NCBI GenBank assembly: GCA_015493425.1
Contig: WGDG01000117.1
Coordinates: 1 to 6,481 of the forward strand
Length of the DNA stretch: 6,481 nucleotides
DNA from: Sulfurovum sp.
GTDB taxonomy: Bacteria; Campylobacterota; Campylobacteria; Campylobacterales; Sulfurovaceae
Direction of reading: 5' to 3'
The notes under the pieces: model-generated
Seen by the model: the letters and a program-made list of their open reading frames with translations, nothing else
Told to the model about the DNA's origin: nothing
The model's database searches: none
Part shown: positions 5,380 through 6,481 of the stretch, in pieces
Layout of the letters: each line of letters begins with the position of its first letter
How positions within the stretch are numbered: position 1 is the stretch's first letter
Made by a program: the position numbers and the translations under genes

Positions 5380-6198
5380 CTACTCCACCCGCATCGAAAG
5401 ATCGATCCAGTTTGCCTGATGGATAATGGCACCTGAGGAGATCGCATCGACACCTGTTTTGGCAATTTCTGCAATCGTTTCAAGGGTAACATTGCCACTT
5501 GCTTCCAGCAGGATGTGCGGAAAATGTTCATTACGCCAGGCAACCACCTGTCTTGTCGTTTCAAGATCCATATTGTCACACATAACAATGTCCGCTCCTG
5601 CCTTCATGCCACGCTGCGCCATTTCAAACGTTTCACACTCTATTTCCACTTTAGCAGTAAAAGGAATCTTCTCTCGCACTTCCGACATAAAGGCATCAAG
5701 ATCATCAATGGTTTTGAGGTGGGTATCTTTAAGCATCAGGCAGTCATCAAGCCCCATGCGGTGATTAAGTCCCCCGCCACAGCGCACTGCATACTTTTCA
5801 AATTCACGCAACAGAGGACGTGTCTTGCGTGTATCGAGCAGCTTTACTCCCGTACCTTCAAGCGCTTTGACATATTGAGCTGTCAATGTCGCAATGGAGC
5901 TTGCATGCAGTGCCATGTCGAGGATGGAACGCTCTAATGAAAGCAACGTTTTGGAGTCACCCGTCACAAAAAAGAGTTTGTGCCCTTCTTTGAATGCTGT
6001 GCCGTCTTTGACATCCCACAGCAGAGAAAGATCATACATCTTCGCCAATACTTCGATGTATTCACGTCCGCCAAACACACCATCACTTTTGGCTACCACA
6101 TAAGCCCGAATGTCAAGGCTGTCACTCACACGGGCAAAAAGATCGCCCCGTCCTATATCTTCTGCAACCACTGCTTCAATAAATTTTTCTTTTAACAT
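5380..6198 (-). CDS. nadC: Nicotinate-nucleotide pyrophosphorylase (quinolinate phosphoribosyltransferase)
   Basis: NadC turns quinolinate and PRPP into nicotinate mononucleotide, CO2 and pyrophosphate, the step after NadA in de novo NAD synthesis. The 272-aa protein has normal length. Visible motifs are EDIGRGDLF (residues 13-21), the substrate-binding run LLDTRKTRPLLREFEKYAVR (120-139), CGGGLNHRMGLDDCLMLKDTH (140-160), VEIECETFEMA (184-194), DIVMCDNM (203-210) and the phosphate-binding end LEASGNVTLETI with VDAISSGAIIHQA (231-262). The Arg, Lys and His residues that bind quinolinate and PRPP in the family (R124, K125, R139, H146, K157) appear to be kept. The ATG at 6198 has only a weak AG-rich ribosome site and a small hairpin just upstream. 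The gene follows nadA, as its pathway partner, and precedes the DHH gene by 3 nt. Confidence 0.97.
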   Translation of the reverse strand: MLKEKFIEAVVAEDIGRGDLFARVSDSLDIRAYVVAKSDGVFGGREYIEVLAKMYDLSLLWDVKDGTAFKEGHKLFFVTGDSKTLLSLERSILDMALHASSIATLTAQYVKALEGTGVKLLDTRKTRPLLREFEKYAVRCGGGLNHRMGLDDCLMLKDTHLKTIDDLDAFMSEVREKIPFTAKVEIECETFEMAQRGMKAGADIVMCDNMDLETTRQVVAWRNEHFPHILLEASGNVTLETIAEIAKTGVDAISSGAIIHQANWIDLSMRVE

Positions 6199-6199
6199 T

Positions 6200-6215
6200 T
6201 TTCTACTTTTAGAAA
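6200..6215. repeat. Small inverted repeat just upstream of the nadC start
   Basis: TTTCTA and TAGAAA arms (6 bp) flank a 4-nt loop, ending 1 nt before the nadC ATG on the minus strand. In mRNA it would form a weak AU-rich hairpin covering the place of the ribosome binding site. It is too weak for a terminator, and no U run follows on the transcribed strand. It may be chance. Confidence 0.25.
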
Positions 6216-6231
6216 TTAGTGTCTATCTGGA

Positions 6232-6245
6232 AGGTACATGTACCT
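6232..6245. repeat. Perfect 14-bp palindrome between nadA and nadC
   Basis: AGGTACATGTACCT reads the same on both strands, with no spacer. It lies in the 67-base non-coding gap, 20 nt after the nadA stop and 34 nt before the nadC ATG. Its form would suit a dimeric regulator; as RNA it is too tight to make a normal loop. No known NAD regulator site was recognised. Confidence 0.4.
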
Positions 6246-6265
6246 AATGGTATTTTCTTTAGGCG

Positions 6266-6481
6266 CTACTTAATCGCCAGCATTCTTTCAAGAGCCAAAT
6301 TGGCATACTTGACCGTATGCTCATCCACCTGTATCTCGTTGATCGGATTGCCATCCTCAATAGACTTGAGTGTTTTGTAAAGATCCTCTAGCGTCGTCTC
6401 GTTCATCGTTGGACACTCCGGCTTGGTCGAGGAGAGGACATAGGTATTCTTCTGACGCATTCTGTTGACCAGGTTATACTC
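6266..6481 (-). CDS. nadA: Quinolinate synthase, C-terminal part (cut by window edge)
   Basis: NadA is the 4Fe-4S enzyme that condenses iminoaspartate with dihydroxyacetone phosphate to quinolinate, which NadC then uses. The frame is open to the right edge and reads EYNLVNRMRQKNTYVLSSTK and then PECPTMNETTLEDLYKTLKS; about 71 residues are present. The Cys in ECPTMNETTLEDL matches the last cluster-binding Cys of the family, with the typical Met-x-x-x-Thr-Leu following, and the end NEIQVDEHTVKYANLALERM is the usual C-terminal helix. An internal Met at 6460 is not the start, since coding continues upstream of it. The stop TAG at 6268-6266 is 67 nt before nadC. Adjacent nadC makes the assignment firm; nadB is not in view. 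Confidence 0.93.
   Translation of the reverse strand, partial: EYNLVNRMRQKNTYVLSSTKPECPTMNETTLEDLYKTLKSIEDGNPINEIQVDEHTVKYANLALERMLAIK

Noticed and set aside
5325..5588. Minus-strand frame (87 codons) across the nadC-DHH junction
   Set aside because: Both real genes are intact here and explain the sequence; the frame is Cys/Trp/Arg-rich and unlike any protein I know.
1..6481. Search for a novel defence, mobile or other undescribed system
   Set aside because: Every part of the window longer than 90 bases is covered by a recognisable housekeeping gene; no transposase, integrase, repeat array, tRNA or unknown gene is present.

Overview
The window is a densely packed stretch of housekeeping genes, all read on the minus strand. 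It most likely comes from a free-living member of Campylobacterota (Epsilonproteobacteria), something like Sulfurovum or a relative. That guess rests on the gene order lpxC - short tsaB-like - thrB - ylxR - infB, which from memory is shared with Campylobacter and Helicobacter, on the family character of the proteins (short TsaB, NadA tail) and on middling base composition. No database was consulted, so the genus is an inference.

In the direction of transcription (high to low coordinates) the layout is: the 3' end of nadA (cut by the right edge), a 67-base gap, nadC, a DHH/DHHA1 phosphoesterase of the NrnA (nanoRNase/pAp phosphatase) type, a membrane-anchored M23 peptidase broken by a frameshift, lpxC, a short tsaB-like gene, thrB, ylxR (DUF448/RnpM) and the 5' end of infB (cut by the left edge). 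Junctions are tight: nadC to DHH is 3 nt, DHH and M23 overlap by 8 nt, lpxC and tsaB overlap, tsaB to thrB is 14 nt, and ylxR and infB overlap by 1 nt. The only two spaces big enough for control elements are nadA-nadC and M23-lpxC.

The jobs are varied: NAD synthesis (nadA, nadC), short RNA/pAp turnover (DHH), peptidoglycan trimming (M23), lipid A synthesis (lpxC), tRNA t6A modification (tsaB), threonine synthesis (thrB), and RNA binding and translation initiation (ylxR, infB). This looks like an essential-gene operon cluster rather than a dedicated pathway.

I found no mobile element, CRISPR array, RNA gene, toxin-antitoxin pair or defence system, and no plus-strand gene that I believe. The items most worth a second look are: (1) a one-base deletion in a G run of the M23 gene that removes the conserved HxH zinc/catalytic motif from the reading frame, with that motif and a normal C-terminus intact in the -1 frame; (2) a good sigma70-like promoter for lpxC whose -10 box lies inside an 8-bp-arm dyad; (3) a tsaB gene that can only start at TTG and looks C-terminally reduced; and (4) a perfect 14-bp palindrome between nadA and nadC.
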